Below are positions 33,620 to 42,732 of a DNA stretch of 50,410 nt, in pieces (position 1 is the stretch's first letter; each line of letters starts with the position of its first letter). Under the pieces are notes generated by a model that worked only from the letters and a program-made list of their open reading frames with translations, had not been told where the DNA came from and made no database searches. Origin of the DNA: Betaproteobacteria bacterium (GTDB lineage: Bacteria; Pseudomonadota; Gammaproteobacteria; Burkholderiales; SG8-41); contig JAOTVX010000025.1 in assembly GCA_029863175.1 (NCBI GenBank), forward strand, positions 1 through 50,410, read 5' to 3'. The translations under genes and the position numbers were made by a program.

Positions 33620-34268
33620 CTAAGCCCGGTTCAAATTCTGCTGGCTACCGTCCATACTTATACACTTCCCAATGTCCCCGAGTGGCCGGGTTTTGTAGCC
33701 ACGTCTTTGATTCAGATATCCATTTCTCGGCCGGGCTAGCTAATCCATTGCCAGATCAGCCCGAGAATGTTCTCCCCCTCGTCGCACCGGCGTGTCCCCA
33801 CGTGAGACGTAATTCCCTGTATTCATGTGAGCTTTTACCAACACTTTCCAAAAAAAACATACGCTTTTTCAACAAATATCGTAGAATTGATGAGTCAACA
33901 GCGTTAACTTACTGGAACAAAACTAGAAATAGCCGAAAAGAGATGAGAAAGCTCGAATTCTGGCGATCCGGCGAGTTTCTCGGGCTATTTGTGGGTACCC
34001 TGCCGCCCAGGTGCGTGGACGGCGAGTGGACCCAAGGCCTGACGCGCGTTGCCCCTATCGATCCCGCGTCGGATCGGCACGCGACGCGGACGACGCGTAC
34101 CGACATCCCGGCGGTGACCCGCGGCCTGCTGGTTAACGATGGGGCATTCCTGGTTCGACTGGCGAGCGATGCGGGCCACGCTGATATCAGCCAACCGCCC
34201 GGGCGTCCTCGCGCGGGCGCACAAGCGGGCTTCGCGCGGTCGGCGATGGTTCGGGCCGTACAGCGCTT
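33620..34268. other. 649-bp intergenic stretch with an AT-rich core
   Basis: I find no gene here. Bases ~33825-33960 are much more AT-rich than the rest of the window and contain a TAGAAT hexamer (33882-33887) but no clear -35. The stretch separates the oxalate island from the signalling block and may hold the promoter for the latter. The second half (33990-34268) returns to high GC and may contain worn coding sequence that I cannot assign. Confidence 0.5.
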
Positions 34269-34685
34269 TTGAAGCCGGGCAACACGCTGATGTTGGGCCA
34301 TTATCAAATTGGGATAAAGCTTGGCAAGGGCGCGACAGGGGTCGTGTACCAAACCACAGATTGCAGAGTCGGGCGTGTCGTGGCTATCAAGACGCTGGCG
34401 CTTTCGCGGGAATACGAATTCGATGACCTGGAGCAGGTGAGGGCGCGGTTTTTTCGCGAGGCCGAAACCGCGGGGCGGCTTGCCCATCCCAACATCGTCA
34501 CTGTGCACGGCGCGGGTGAGGCGCGCGATCTCGCCTATATTGCGATGGCAATTCTCAAGGGCAAGGATCCCGAGCAGCGTTATCAGGACGGCGCGCAGAT
34601 GGCCGAGGCGCCGGGCGCGTGTCTGGGAAATGTGTCTTCGTCCGCGCACCAGAATCCACTGCGGTCCGCGGCGGCGACGAACTGA
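34269..34685 (+). pseudogene. Ser/Thr protein kinase with deleted C-lobe
   Basis: The 138-codon frame starts as a Hanks-type kinase: GHYQIGIKLGKGATGVVYQ is the glycine loop, VVAIKTLAL carries the ATP lysine, FFREAETAGRLAHPNIVTVHG is helix C with its glutamate. After DLAYIAMAILKG it jumps directly to KDPEQRYQDGAQMAEA, which belongs to the last helix of the kinase domain. The catalytic loop (HRD) and DFG are absent, so it cannot phosphorylate. The rest is an unrecognised short tail. The PP2C gene follows after 12 bases, so the kinase was the first gene of this operon. The nominal start is TTG 34269, with an ATG at 34290 as alternative. Confidence 0.85.
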
Positions 34686-34697
34686 GGGGGCGACAGA

Positions 34698-35513
34698 ATG
34701 CCTGACCTGAGTTCCGCGCTCGAAATCGTCTCTCTCACCCACCCCGGGATGGTGCGCTCGCACAACGAGGACAGCATTGCGATCGAGAAGGAAATCGGGC
34801 TCGCGGTCCTGGCAGACGGGATGGGCGGCTATAACGCGGGAGAGGTCGCAAGCGGCATCGCGGTCGCGATGATCTGCAGCGAGGTGAAGAAAGCCCTTGC
34901 CAAAAACAAAACCGAGGCGCTGAATGGCAGCGCTGTGGAAACGTTAATTGCGGAACAGTCCGCTCGCGCGAATGAGGCGATTTACGAAGCGGCACAGAGC
35001 CAGCCCAGGTATTCAGGCATGGGCACAACCCTCGTGGTTGCTTTCTGGCATGACAACCAGATCACGGTCGGGCACATCGGGGACTCGCGGCTTTACCGGC
35101 TGCGGGCGGAAACGCTGGAGCCGCTGACGCGTGATCACTCCTTATTGCAGGAACAGATCGATAGCGGCATGATTACCAAGGAACAAGCCAGATATTCGCA
35201 GAACAAGAACCTCGTGACGCGTGCGGTCGGCATCGATCCGGAAGTGGAGGCCGAAGTGCACACCTACCCGGTGCAGACGGGCGATCTCTACCTCTTGTGC
35301 TCGGACGGGCTCAACGACATGTTGCCGGACGAGGACATCCAGTTGACGTTGTCATCCTTGCAGTCGAACTTGCCGCTGGCCGCAGAGCAGCTGGTGCAGC
35401 AAGCAAACGACAACGGCGGGCGGGACAACGTTTCCGTGGTTCTGGTTCGGGTGACAAAGGATTTCCCGGCGCACGCGAGCTGGGCGAACAGATTGAAAGC
35501 TTGGATACGATAA
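34698..35513 (+). CDS. PP2C-family Ser/Thr protein phosphatase
   Basis: The protein is 271 residues of the Stp/PstP type. Motifs in order: RSHNEDSIAI, LAVLADGMGGYNAGEVAS, SGMGTTLVVA, VGHIGDSRLYRLR, LTRDHSLLQEQ, YLLCSDGLNDML and NGGRDNVSVVLVR. The Asp residues bind two or three Mn/Mg ions used to hydrolyse phospho-Ser/Thr. No membrane or extra sensor domain is present. It would normally reverse the partner kinase, which is broken here, so a kinase elsewhere may supply the substrate. The downstream FHA protein is a likely client. Confidence 0.95.
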   Translation: MPDLSSALEIVSLTHPGMVRSHNEDSIAIEKEIGLAVLADGMGGYNAGEVASGIAVAMICSEVKKALAKNKTEALNGSAVETLIAEQSARANEAIYEAAQSQPRYSGMGTTLVVAFWHDNQITVGHIGDSRLYRLRAETLEPLTRDHSLLQEQIDSGMITKEQARYSQNKNLVTRAVGIDPEVEAEVHTYPVQTGDLYLLCSDGLNDMLPDEDIQLTLSSLQSNLPLAAEQLVQQANDNGGRDNVSVVLVRVTKDFPAHASWANRLKAWIR

Positions 35514-35529
35514 GGGCGGGGATATCACC

Positions 35530-36657
35530 ATGGCGAAGTTGATTGTCAGTCTGGAAGGGTCGGTGATCAGGGATTACCCCATCGATAAAGAGCGGGTGAC
35601 GATCGGCCGCAAGCCGCACAACGACATTCAGATCGAGAATCTGGCCGTCAGTGGCGACCATGCATGCATCGTCACCATCTTGAACGACGCGTTCCTCGAG
35701 GACCTTGGCAGCACGAACGGCACGGTGGTCAACGGCAACCCGATCAAGAAACACATCCTGCAGAGCAACGATGTGATCGAGATCGGCAAGTACAAGCTGA
35801 AATACGTGAGTGAAGTGTCCGTGGCGGGCCGCACTCCCGTCGACGAGTTCGAAAAGACGGTGGTGATGCGGGCTCCCACACTCGCCAAGGCGGTGAGAGC
35901 TAAGCTTGGCGCCGGAGAAGCGGCTTCCGGGCCCAGAACCATGGGCGGGGCGGCGATGCCTCCCCCGACGCCCAGGCCGACAGGACACCCACTTTCCTTT
36001 CCAGCGGGCAGGGACGGTGCCGCTTCCGGCCCACTAACCTCTTCTGGGGGCAAGGGGGCCGCTGCCTCTGGATCGCTGACTTCGCCAGGAAGCAAGGAGG
36101 CCGCTGCCTTTGGCTCGCTGACTTCGCCCGGTGGTAAGGAGGCTGCTTTTGGCTCACTGACTTCGCCGAGTGGCCAGGATGCTGCCTCTGGCCCGCTGAC
36201 CTCGCCGGCAGGGGGCAACGAGGCCGCTGTTTCTGGTCCCCTGAGTTCGCCGGGGGTCGCGGCTGGCTCCGTGCCCGGCCCCGCGCCGGCCCCAGAACCT
36301 TCCGCCAAGCTGGCTTCTGACGCCGCGACGTCGACTTTTACTGGCGGATCGGCCAGCGCGGTTGGCCCCGCACCCGCTGCGCCTGGAGAACCAGCACTCG
36401 GCGCGATCCAGATCCTGAGCGGATCGGGGGCCGGCAAGGAATTGGATCTCGTTAAAAACCTCACCACCCTGGGGAAGCCAGGTGTACAGGTTGCCGTCAT
36501 CACCCGTCGGCCGCAGGGCTATTTCATCACCCACGTCGAAGGCGCCAGCGCGCCGGAGGTGAACGGGAAGGCGCTGGATGCGCAGGCCTGCCTCTTGAAG
36601 GACCACGACGTGATTGAACTGGCTGGCGTGAAGATGGAATTTTTCCTCAAGAAATAG
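35530..36657 (+). CDS. Double FHA-domain protein with a repetitive linker
   Basis: The protein is 375 residues. Residues ~1-95 are an FHA domain (VTIGRKPHNDIQIENLAVSG, then FLEDLGSTNGTVVNG), which binds phosphothreonine. Residues ~290-375 form a second, divergent FHA-like domain (KNLTTLGKPGVQVAVITRRP, then GASAPEVNGKAL) lacking the S-x-x-H part. Between them is a Gly/Pro/Ser-rich linker with tandem ~14-residue repeats (ASGPLTSPGGKEA type). It would read out kinase/phosphatase signalling and hand it to the secretion-type ATPase and phosphodiesterase encoded downstream. It lies 16 bases after the phosphatase gene. Confidence 0.92.
   Translation: MAKLIVSLEGSVIRDYPIDKERVTIGRKPHNDIQIENLAVSGDHACIVTILNDAFLEDLGSTNGTVVNGNPIKKHILQSNDVIEIGKYKLKYVSEVSVAGRTPVDEFEKTVVMRAPTLAKAVRAKLGAGEAASGPRTMGGAAMPPPTPRPTGHPLSFPAGRDGAASGPLTSSGGKGAAASGSLTSPGSKEAAAFGSLTSPGGKEAAFGSLTSPSGQDAASGPLTSPAGGNEAAVSGPLSSPGVAAGSVPGPAPAPEPSAKLASDAATSTFTGGSASAVGPAPAAPGEPALGAIQILSGSGAGKELDLVKNLTTLGKPGVQVAVITRRPQGYFITHVEGASAPEVNGKALDAQACLLKDHDVIELAGVKMEFFLKK
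36019..36250 (+). repeat. Intragenic minisatellite in the FHA protein gene
   Basis: Five to six imperfect tandem units of about 39-45 bases encode variants of AASGPLTSPGGKEA. Units differ in length by whole codons, so the frame is kept. Such tracts can change copy number by slippage; here that would alter only linker length. Confidence 0.85.
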
Positions 36658-36846
36658 GGATTAGCGGCCGACCGCAGGAACAAGTTCACGGCGGCGGTCG
36701 GCAAATCGCGAATCGGGCCGGTGGTCGGTCCTGTGCTGACCGCCGGCCTTTTTGCCTGGTACGGAATTTGCGGCGAGAGGGCACCACCATGCGGCGCAGG
36801 AGCGGCTGTTGCCCGCTGAAAGCCAAGGGAAAAAGAGGCAGCGCGT

Positions 36847-37008
36847 TTGAGAAAACGATTTGATATGGCGGAACAGCAGCCGCTCAAGCTCAAGAAGACG
36901 GGCGGGAACGCCGAGCTGTATGGCGTCTTCCGGGAGCGCATCGCGGCATTCCGTAAAGATCCGCCCGGTCCCGCCTGGGACGGGGTATACACACTCGAGA
37001 CCCAGTGA
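36847..37008 (+). CDS. Small protein coupled to the metallo-beta-lactamase gene
   Basis: The protein is 53 residues from TTG 36847 (LRKRFDMAEQQPLKLKK at the start), or 47 from ATG 36865. AAGAGG lies about 8 bases before the TTG. The product ends DPPGPAWDGVYTLETQ, and its TGA overlaps the ATG of the next gene, a strong sign of real, coupled translation. It is charged and soluble, with no recognised family. It might be a small adaptor for the neighbouring signalling proteins; this is inference from coupling only. Confidence 0.55.
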   Translation: MRKRFDMAEQQPLKLKKTGGNAELYGVFRERIAAFRKDPPGPAWDGVYTLETQ

Positions 37009-37772
37009 TGAAGGTCCGGATTCTCGGCTGCAGCGGGGGCATCGGCGGAGATCTCCGCACGACGTCCATGCTGGCCGATCACGATACCCTGATCGACGCC
37101 GGCACCGGAGTGGGCGACCTCTCGATCAACGAGCTTGCCCAAATCGACCACATCTTCGTGACGCACTCGCACATGGATCACGTGACATCGATCCCGTTCA
37201 TTGCCGACACCGTGGGCTGGCTGCGCGAGCGGCCGATTTCGGTTCACGCAACACGCGAGACCATTGCCATCCTGAAGGACCACCTTTTCAACTGGAAGCT
37301 CTGGCCAGATTTCACGAAGATTCCGGACGCGCAGCACCCAGTGCTGCGCTTCGAGCCTCTTGCTCTCGGGGACCCGGTGGCGCTTAATGGCCGCCGCATC
37401 ACGCCGTTGCCGGCAAATCATGTGGTGCCTGCGGTCGGATATCAGCTGGATTCCGGCCGTGCCAGCCTGGTATTCACAGGTGATACGACCACGAGCGATG
37501 CGCTGTGGCAGGAAGTGAACAAGATCCTCAATCTGAAATATCTCATCATCGAGACGGCGCTGTCGGACCGCGAGCGGGAGCTTGCAATTGCATCCAGACA
37601 TCTGTGCCCGAGCCTCCTGGCCGAGGAGCTTGCGAAGCTCAAGCCATCGCCGGAGGTTTATATCACGCACCTGAAGCCGCGGGAGTCCGAGCTCATTATG
37701 GAAGAGATCATGCTGCGGGTGAAAGAACGCAGGCCGCAGATGCTGCAGAACAACCAGGTGTTCGAGTTTTGA
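37008..37772 (+). CDS. Metallo-beta-lactamase-fold hydrolase (cyclic-nucleotide phosphodiesterase class II-like)
   Basis: The protein is 254 residues. The metal motif is THSHMDHVTSIP (H-x-H-x-D-H), with further ligands in PANHVVPAVGY, FTGDTTTSD and VYITHLKP. N-terminal KVRILGCSGGIGGDLRTTSML is typical of the class II 3',5'-cyclic-nucleotide phosphodiesterase/ribonuclease Z side of the fold. In betaproteobacteria such genes often accompany PP2C-FHA-GspE clusters. The substrate could be a cyclic nucleotide or another phosphodiester. ATG 37008 is preferred over GTG 37005. Confidence 0.85.
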   Translation: MKVRILGCSGGIGGDLRTTSMLADHDTLIDAGTGVGDLSINELAQIDHIFVTHSHMDHVTSIPFIADTVGWLRERPISVHATRETIAILKDHLFNWKLWPDFTKIPDAQHPVLRFEPLALGDPVALNGRRITPLPANHVVPAVGYQLDSGRASLVFTGDTTTSDALWQEVNKILNLKYLIIETALSDRERELAIASRHLCPSLLAEELAKLKPSPEVYITHLKPRESELIMEEIMLRVKERRPQMLQNNQVFEF

Positions 37773-37870
37773 GGCGGCGGGCCGGGCAATGGCGCGCCAG
37801 CCGGAGCAATTCAGGTCAAGATGGCGAGAATATTTTTTGATGGAGCGGCAACTGTCAGGGTGAGGGCATT

Positions 37871-40240
37871 ATGAGCACCGTACTCCAAACCAAGCCGGCA
37901 ACCCAGGACAACCTGGCCGAAAAGCTGAACTTCCAGCAGCGGCTGCAGGCTGTCACGAACAAGGTCCATTCGACCAAGAATATCGACGAGATCATCCTCG
38001 AGCTGTCGCAGGAACTGTGCAACCTGTTCAATGCCGACCGGTTGACGATCTACCTCCTCAGCGAGGACAAGGGGTCGATCATCTCCAAGGTCAAGACCGG
38101 GTTGAACTCCTTCAAGGACATCAAGCTCCCGATCAATGATCAGTCGATTGCCGGCTTCGTTGCGGGGCACAAGCGCACGATCAATATCCGTGACGTCTAC
38201 GACGACGGCGAGCTGAAGTCTTACAGCACGTACCTGAATTTCCTGAAAGCGGTGGATGCCAAGACCGGCTATCGCACCAAGCAGATGCTGGTGGCACCCG
38301 TACTCGAAGGCAGGACGAAGGAGCTGGTCGGCGTCATACAGATCATAAACTGCAAGAGCGGACAGCCATTCCTGCCGGTGATGGAAGAGGGTGTGGTGCA
38401 GCTTGCCGAAACCCTCGCGATCGCGTTCCGGCAGCGCCAGGGACCGATGTTGCAGGTGCGTACGAAGTACGACGCGCTGGTGACCAATGCCGTGATCTCG
38501 GCCGAAGAGCTGGAACTGGCACAACGCTCGGCGCGGCGCAAGAGCCTCGATGTCGAAACTGTTCTGATCGACGAGTTCCAGGTGAAGCTGCCCACGCTGG
38601 GCGACGCGCTGTCTGGGTACTTTGCGGTTCCGTACGAACCATTCAAGCAGGACCGGATCAAGCCGCCCGATCTTCTGAGGAACATGAACCGAAACTTCTG
38701 CATGGCCAACCAGTGGATTCCGTTGGAGGATTCGAAGGACGGGATCGTCGTGCTGGCCCTCGACCCGGAAAAGACCAGGGCGTCGAGAATGGTCAACAAC
38801 GTGTATCCGAAGAGCCGGGTTGTCTATCGGGTCACGACCAACCGCGAGTTCGAGAATACGCTCGACCAGATGTTCGGTGGGAGCAACTTCGAGGATGTCG
38901 GAGACATCGGCGACATCCTAGGCACGCTCGACGATGAAATGGAGGTAGGTGACTTCTCGGAGGACGTGGCCTCTGCCGCGAACGATAATGAGGTGGTCAA
39001 GCTCGTCAACAAGGTCATCATCGATGCCTATCAGCAAGGTGCCTCTGACATTCACGTCGAACCCTACCCCGGCAAAGCGAAGACAGAGATCCGGTTTCGC
39101 AAGGACGGCATGCTGGTGCCTTACATTTCGGTGCCGGGCACGTACCGTGCCGCCATCGCTGCGCGATTGAAGATCATGTGTGACCTCGATATCTCCGAGC
39201 GGCGCAAGCCGCAGGACGGCAAGATCAAGTTCAAGAAGTTCGGGCCACTGGACATCGAGTTGCGGGTGGCAACCATCCCCACGCAGGGCGGGGTCGAAGA
39301 CATCGTGATGCGGATACTGGGTGGCGGCGAGCCGATTCCGATGGACAAGCTCGGGTTGTCCAATCGCAATCTCGGGCTTTGCAAGGAGATAATCGACAAG
39401 CCGTACGGCCTCTTCTTCGTCTGTGGCCCGACGGGGTCAGGCAAGACGACTACGCTGCATTCCGTGCTCGGCTACCTCAACACCCCAGACACGAAGATCT
39501 GGACTGCCGAGGATCCAGTGGAAATCACGCAGAAGGGCCTGCGTCAGGTGGGGATGAACCCCAAAGCCGGGGTGACGTTCAGCATCGCCATGCGCGCGTT
39601 CCTCCGCGCCGATCCGGACGTGATCATGGTCGGTGAGATGCGGGACAAGGAGACGGTGTCGACCGGCATTGAGGCCTCGCTCACGGGCCACCTCGTGTTT
39701 GCAACCCTGCATACCAACAGCGCTCCGGAATCGATCGTCCGCCTGCTCGACATGGGAATGGACCCTTTCAACTTCGCGGATGCCCTGCTCGGCGTTCTCG
39801 CCCAGCGCCTGGCCAGGCGGATGTGCAGCTGTAAGGAGCCGCACGTCGCAAGCGCCGACGAGATCCAGGCATTGCTCGAGGAGTACTCGGTCGAGATGCA
39901 GAACACGGCGGAGTGGAAGAAGGATCCGAAAGCGGCCCGAGATAAGATCTTCGAGAAATGGGTCAAGGAATTTGGCAACGACAAGGGCGAGATTACGCTC
40001 TACACCGCGAAGGGCTGTGACGTGTGCAGCAATACCGGCTACAAGGGGCGCGTGGGCCTGCACGAGCTCTTGATTGGGACGGACCGCATCAAGAAAGACA
40101 TCCAGGAGCATGCGCGTGTGGCCAACATGTTCGCGACCGCCATCGAGGACGGCATGCGGACGCTCAAGCAGGACGGGATCGAAAAGGTATTGCAGGGAAT
40201 CACCGACGTTCAACAGGTACGGGCGGTTTGTATCAAGTAG
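37871..40240 (+). CDS. GAF-domain-fused GspE/PilB-type ATPase
   Basis: The protein is 789 residues. Residues ~20-190 are a GAF domain (ADRLTIYLLSEDKGSIISKV, then KTGYRTKQMLVAPVLEG). Residues ~200-340 match the N-terminal domain of GspE/MshE proteins; the R-x-G-x-x-L motif of c-di-GMP-binding MshEN domains is not clear here. The ATPase follows: GASDIHVEPYPGKAKTEIRF, Walker A CGPTGSGKTTTLHS, VEDPVE-like AEDPVEITQKG, the Asp box RADPDVIMVGEMRDKET, then CSCK and CDVCSNTGYKGR as the zinc site. No pilin or secretin genes are nearby, so it may drive a pilus elsewhere or act as a signalling ATPase. Confidence 0.92.
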   Translation: MSTVLQTKPATQDNLAEKLNFQQRLQAVTNKVHSTKNIDEIILELSQELCNLFNADRLTIYLLSEDKGSIISKVKTGLNSFKDIKLPINDQSIAGFVAGHKRTINIRDVYDDGELKSYSTYLNFLKAVDAKTGYRTKQMLVAPVLEGRTKELVGVIQIINCKSGQPFLPVMEEGVVQLAETLAIAFRQRQGPMLQVRTKYDALVTNAVISAEELELAQRSARRKSLDVETVLIDEFQVKLPTLGDALSGYFAVPYEPFKQDRIKPPDLLRNMNRNFCMANQWIPLEDSKDGIVVLALDPEKTRASRMVNNVYPKSRVVYRVTTNREFENTLDQMFGGSNFEDVGDIGDILGTLDDEMEVGDFSEDVASAANDNEVVKLVNKVIIDAYQQGASDIHVEPYPGKAKTEIRFRKDGMLVPYISVPGTYRAAIAARLKIMCDLDISERRKPQDGKIKFKKFGPLDIELRVATIPTQGGVEDIVMRILGGGEPIPMDKLGLSNRNLGLCKEIIDKPYGLFFVCGPTGSGKTTTLHSVLGYLNTPDTKIWTAEDPVEITQKGLRQVGMNPKAGVTFSIAMRAFLRADPDVIMVGEMRDKETVSTGIEASLTGHLVFATLHTNSAPESIVRLLDMGMDPFNFADALLGVLAQRLARRMCSCKEPHVASADEIQALLEEYSVEMQNTAEWKKDPKAARDKIFEKWVKEFGNDKGEITLYTAKGCDVCSNTGYKGRVGLHELLIGTDRIKKDIQEHARVANMFATAIEDGMRTLKQDGIEKVLQGITDVQQVRAVCIK

Positions 40241-40262
40241 GAGCCGCGGCGCCCTGGCTGCT

Positions 40263-41915
40263 ATGAACGACCTTCACCGGCCCCGGGACTCAGGGGACTT
40301 ACTCGACCGCCTCGACCAGTTGAACCGAATCGGGGTGGCGCTCTCCCAGGAGCGTGACATCACGAAGCTGATCGAGCTGATCGTGGTGGCGGCGAAGAAA
40401 ATTACCAACGCCGACGGCGGCACGCTCTATCGCATGTCGGAGGACAAGACGCTTCGTTTCGAGATCGTACGTAATGACACGCTCGGCATGGCAATGGGCG
40501 GCACGAGCGGGATGGAGATACCGTTCTATCCCGTCTACCTGTACGACGAAGTGGGTAAGCCCATTTACTCCATGGTCGCGGCTTATGCCGTCCATCACGA
40601 CCGGTCCGTCAACATAGCCGACGCATATGCCCAGGAAGGGTTCGACTTCAGCGGCACCAAGAGCTTTGACAGCAAGACCGGTTATCGGTCGAAGTCGTTC
40701 CTGACCGTGCCGATGAAGAATCACGAGAACGAGATCATCGGCGTGCTGCAGCTGATTAATTGCCAGGACCGGGCCACGGGCGAGGTCGTCGCGTTCTCCG
40801 ATGCGGATCAGCAACTGGCCGAGTCACTGGCCTCTCAAGCGGCGATCGCGCTCACCAACCGGCAGTTGATCAATCACCTCGAGAATTTGTTCGAGTCCTT
40901 CATCAGTCTCATCAACGCCGCCATTGACGACAAGTCGCCTTATACCGGCGGGCACTGCCAGCGCGTCCCGACGCTGACCATGCTGCTTGCGGAAGCGGTC
41001 AATAACTGCAAGGTCGGCCCGCTCAAGGACTTCGAGATGACCGACCGCGACCGTTACGAGCTGAAGATCGCTGGGTTGTTGCATGACTGCGGCAAGGTGA
41101 CAACGCCCGTGCACGTGGTGGACAAGGCGACGAAGCTCCAGACCATATACGATCGCGTCGGGCTGCTCGATACGCGCTTCGAAGTCATCAAGCGGGACGT
41201 TGAGATCGAGGTGCTGCGCGCGCGTCTGGCTGCTCGCGAGCAGCAGCGCGCTGACCCCACGCACGAGGCGGAGCTCGCGGCGCGCATCAGGTCGATCGAC
41301 GAGGATCGTGAGTTCCTGCGACGGGTCAACATCGGTGGGGAGAGGATGAAAGACGCGGACACAGTGCGGGTACATGAGATTGCCAAGCGCTATAGCTGGA
41401 CCAATGTGAATGGGAACCGCGCCGATTTCCTGACGCCCGAAGAAACCCGCAACCTGACGATCCCTTATGGCACGCTTACCGCTGAGGAGCGCCAGGTCAT
41501 CAATCACCACATCGAGGTCACGATCCAAATGCTGGAATCGCTGCCGTGGCCCAGGCACCTCAAGAACGTGCCCGAGTACGCCGGAGGTCATCACGAACGA
41601 ATGGACGGCGGCGGCTATCCACGCGGCCTCAGGCGCGACCAAATGTCGGTTCAGGCGCGCTGCATGGGAATCGCGGACATTTTCGAGGCCCTGACCGCCA
41701 AGGACCGGCCCTACAAGAAAGGCAAGGCGCTAAGCGAGTCCCTGGCGATCCTGGGCAAGTTCAAGCTGAACAACCATGTCGATCCCGACCTCTTCGATAT
41801 CTTCATGTGGGGGAAGGTCTACGAGAAGTACGCCGAGCAGTTTCTCGACCCTGACCAGATCGACGAAGTAGAACTCAGCAAGATCCCGGGCTACGTGCGG
41901 CCCCCTGCCAGCTAA
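40263..41915 (+). CDS. GAF and HD-GYP cyclic-di-GMP phosphodiesterase
   Basis: The protein is 550 residues. An N-terminal GAF domain (residues ~15-200, with NADGGTLYRMSEDKTLRF and KTGYRSKSFLTVPMKNHENE) closely resembles the GAF of the preceding ATPase. The HD-GYP domain follows: GGHCQRVPTLT, LLHDCGKVTTPVHVVDKATK, then after an unusually long insert HHERMDGGGYPRGL, the GYP motif, and IADIFEALTAKDRPYK. HD-GYP proteins hydrolyse c-di-GMP. The insert (residues ~310-400) is charged and helical, longer than in many relatives. ATG 40263 lies 22 bases after the ATPase stop, so they are co-transcribed. Confidence 0.92.
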   Translation: MNDLHRPRDSGDLLDRLDQLNRIGVALSQERDITKLIELIVVAAKKITNADGGTLYRMSEDKTLRFEIVRNDTLGMAMGGTSGMEIPFYPVYLYDEVGKPIYSMVAAYAVHHDRSVNIADAYAQEGFDFSGTKSFDSKTGYRSKSFLTVPMKNHENEIIGVLQLINCQDRATGEVVAFSDADQQLAESLASQAAIALTNRQLINHLENLFESFISLINAAIDDKSPYTGGHCQRVPTLTMLLAEAVNNCKVGPLKDFEMTDRDRYELKIAGLLHDCGKVTTPVHVVDKATKLQTIYDRVGLLDTRFEVIKRDVEIEVLRARLAAREQQRADPTHEAELAARIRSIDEDREFLRRVNIGGERMKDADTVRVHEIAKRYSWTNVNGNRADFLTPEETRNLTIPYGTLTAEERQVINHHIEVTIQMLESLPWPRHLKNVPEYAGGHHERMDGGGYPRGLRRDQMSVQARCMGIADIFEALTAKDRPYKKGKALSESLAILGKFKLNNHVDPDLFDIFMWGKVYEKYAEQFLDPDQIDEVELSKIPGYVRPPAS

Positions 41916-41961
41916 CGTCCGCCGCGCCCGGCCCCCCGGATGGCATGGCGCGGCGTTCGGA

Positions 41962-42315
41962 TCACGAGCCGGCGGATTCGCTCTTTACCTGTGCCGGAGC
42001 CTTGCGGGACACGTACACGACGAGTCCCTCAGTCGCTGTTTCGACGAACTTCTCACTGTAGCCGAGCTCGGTCAGCTCCCAGCGGAAAGTGTTACCGAGA
42101 CGTGCTTTCTTGTATACACCGAGCCGATGCTGGTTTTTGAACGTGGCTGCCTTGTTGCAGGCTTCGTCGAGTATCGCTGTAAGCCGCTTTTGCGAGATCT
42201 TGCGCTCGCCGCTGCGCTTGTCCATCGTCGGCGGATAGCGCTTGGCGATCTCCTGGGCAAGACCTTTTGCGAACTCGTCGACCTGTTTGCTCGACACGGA
42301 CCCGAACAGCCCCAT
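41962..42315 (-). CDS. Conserved small protein of unknown function
   Basis: The protein is 117 residues starting MGLFGSVSSKQVDEFAKGLA. It contains EIAKRYPPTMDKRSGERKISQKRLTAIL-like basic helical text, then FKNQHRLGVYKKARLGNTFRWEL, and ends with a short Ser/Lys tail. AGGAGA precedes the ATG. It looks like a compact alpha/beta cytoplasmic protein. I have the impression of similar proteins in other betaproteobacteria beside signalling genes, but no function. It is convergent with the HD-GYP gene. Confidence 0.75.
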   Translation of the reverse strand: MGLFGSVSSKQVDEFAKGLAQEIAKRYPPTMDKRSGERKISQKRLTAILDEACNKAATFKNQHRLGVYKKARLGNTFRWELTELGYSEKFVETATEGLVVYVSRKAPAQVKSESAGS

Positions 42316-42732
42316 AACATTACTCTCCTGGAAACGGCGCAAAGCGCCTCAATTTTCCCCGCAAAATTTGGTTCTTGATCATCTCATGCTGCGGCCCGCT
42401 CATGGCGACGGTGTGCAATACGCAACTACCGCTGTGCCGTTGCGAACCCGTACAATTTGCTCACTGTTCGCCCGGGCTCTCGATAAAGATCACGCACCCT
42501 CGCGGTTGCAGCCGCGGCCCGGGAAGTTTCGTGCCTTCGCGAAGACCACAGGAGCATGCCAAGAGCGTTTCCTGGGCGCAGAAGGCGATCCCATTCCACG
42601 CGCTCTGACGGGATGCGAGACAGGGCAATGGCGAGCATTTTGCATTGAAAAATATAATGTTAGATTATCGATATCCGCTGCAGTCACGTCAATAGCGGCA
42701 GGATAAACGCTCGGGCCCAACGCTCAGTTTCG
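42316..42732. other. 417-bp intergenic region between divergent genes
   Basis: No gene is seen. A perfect TATAAT (42653-42658) lies in an AT-rich patch 75-80 bases before the TPR-glycosyltransferase start, but its -35 (around 42630) is poor. The region presumably holds promoters for both flanking genes. Confidence 0.5.

Noticed and set aside
36019..36250. CRISPR-like array
   Set aside because: The repeats are tandem without spacers and lie in frame inside the FHA gene.
37871..40240. Type II secretion or type IV pilus operon
   Set aside because: Only the ATPase is present and it carries an N-terminal GAF domain; no other machinery genes are in the window.
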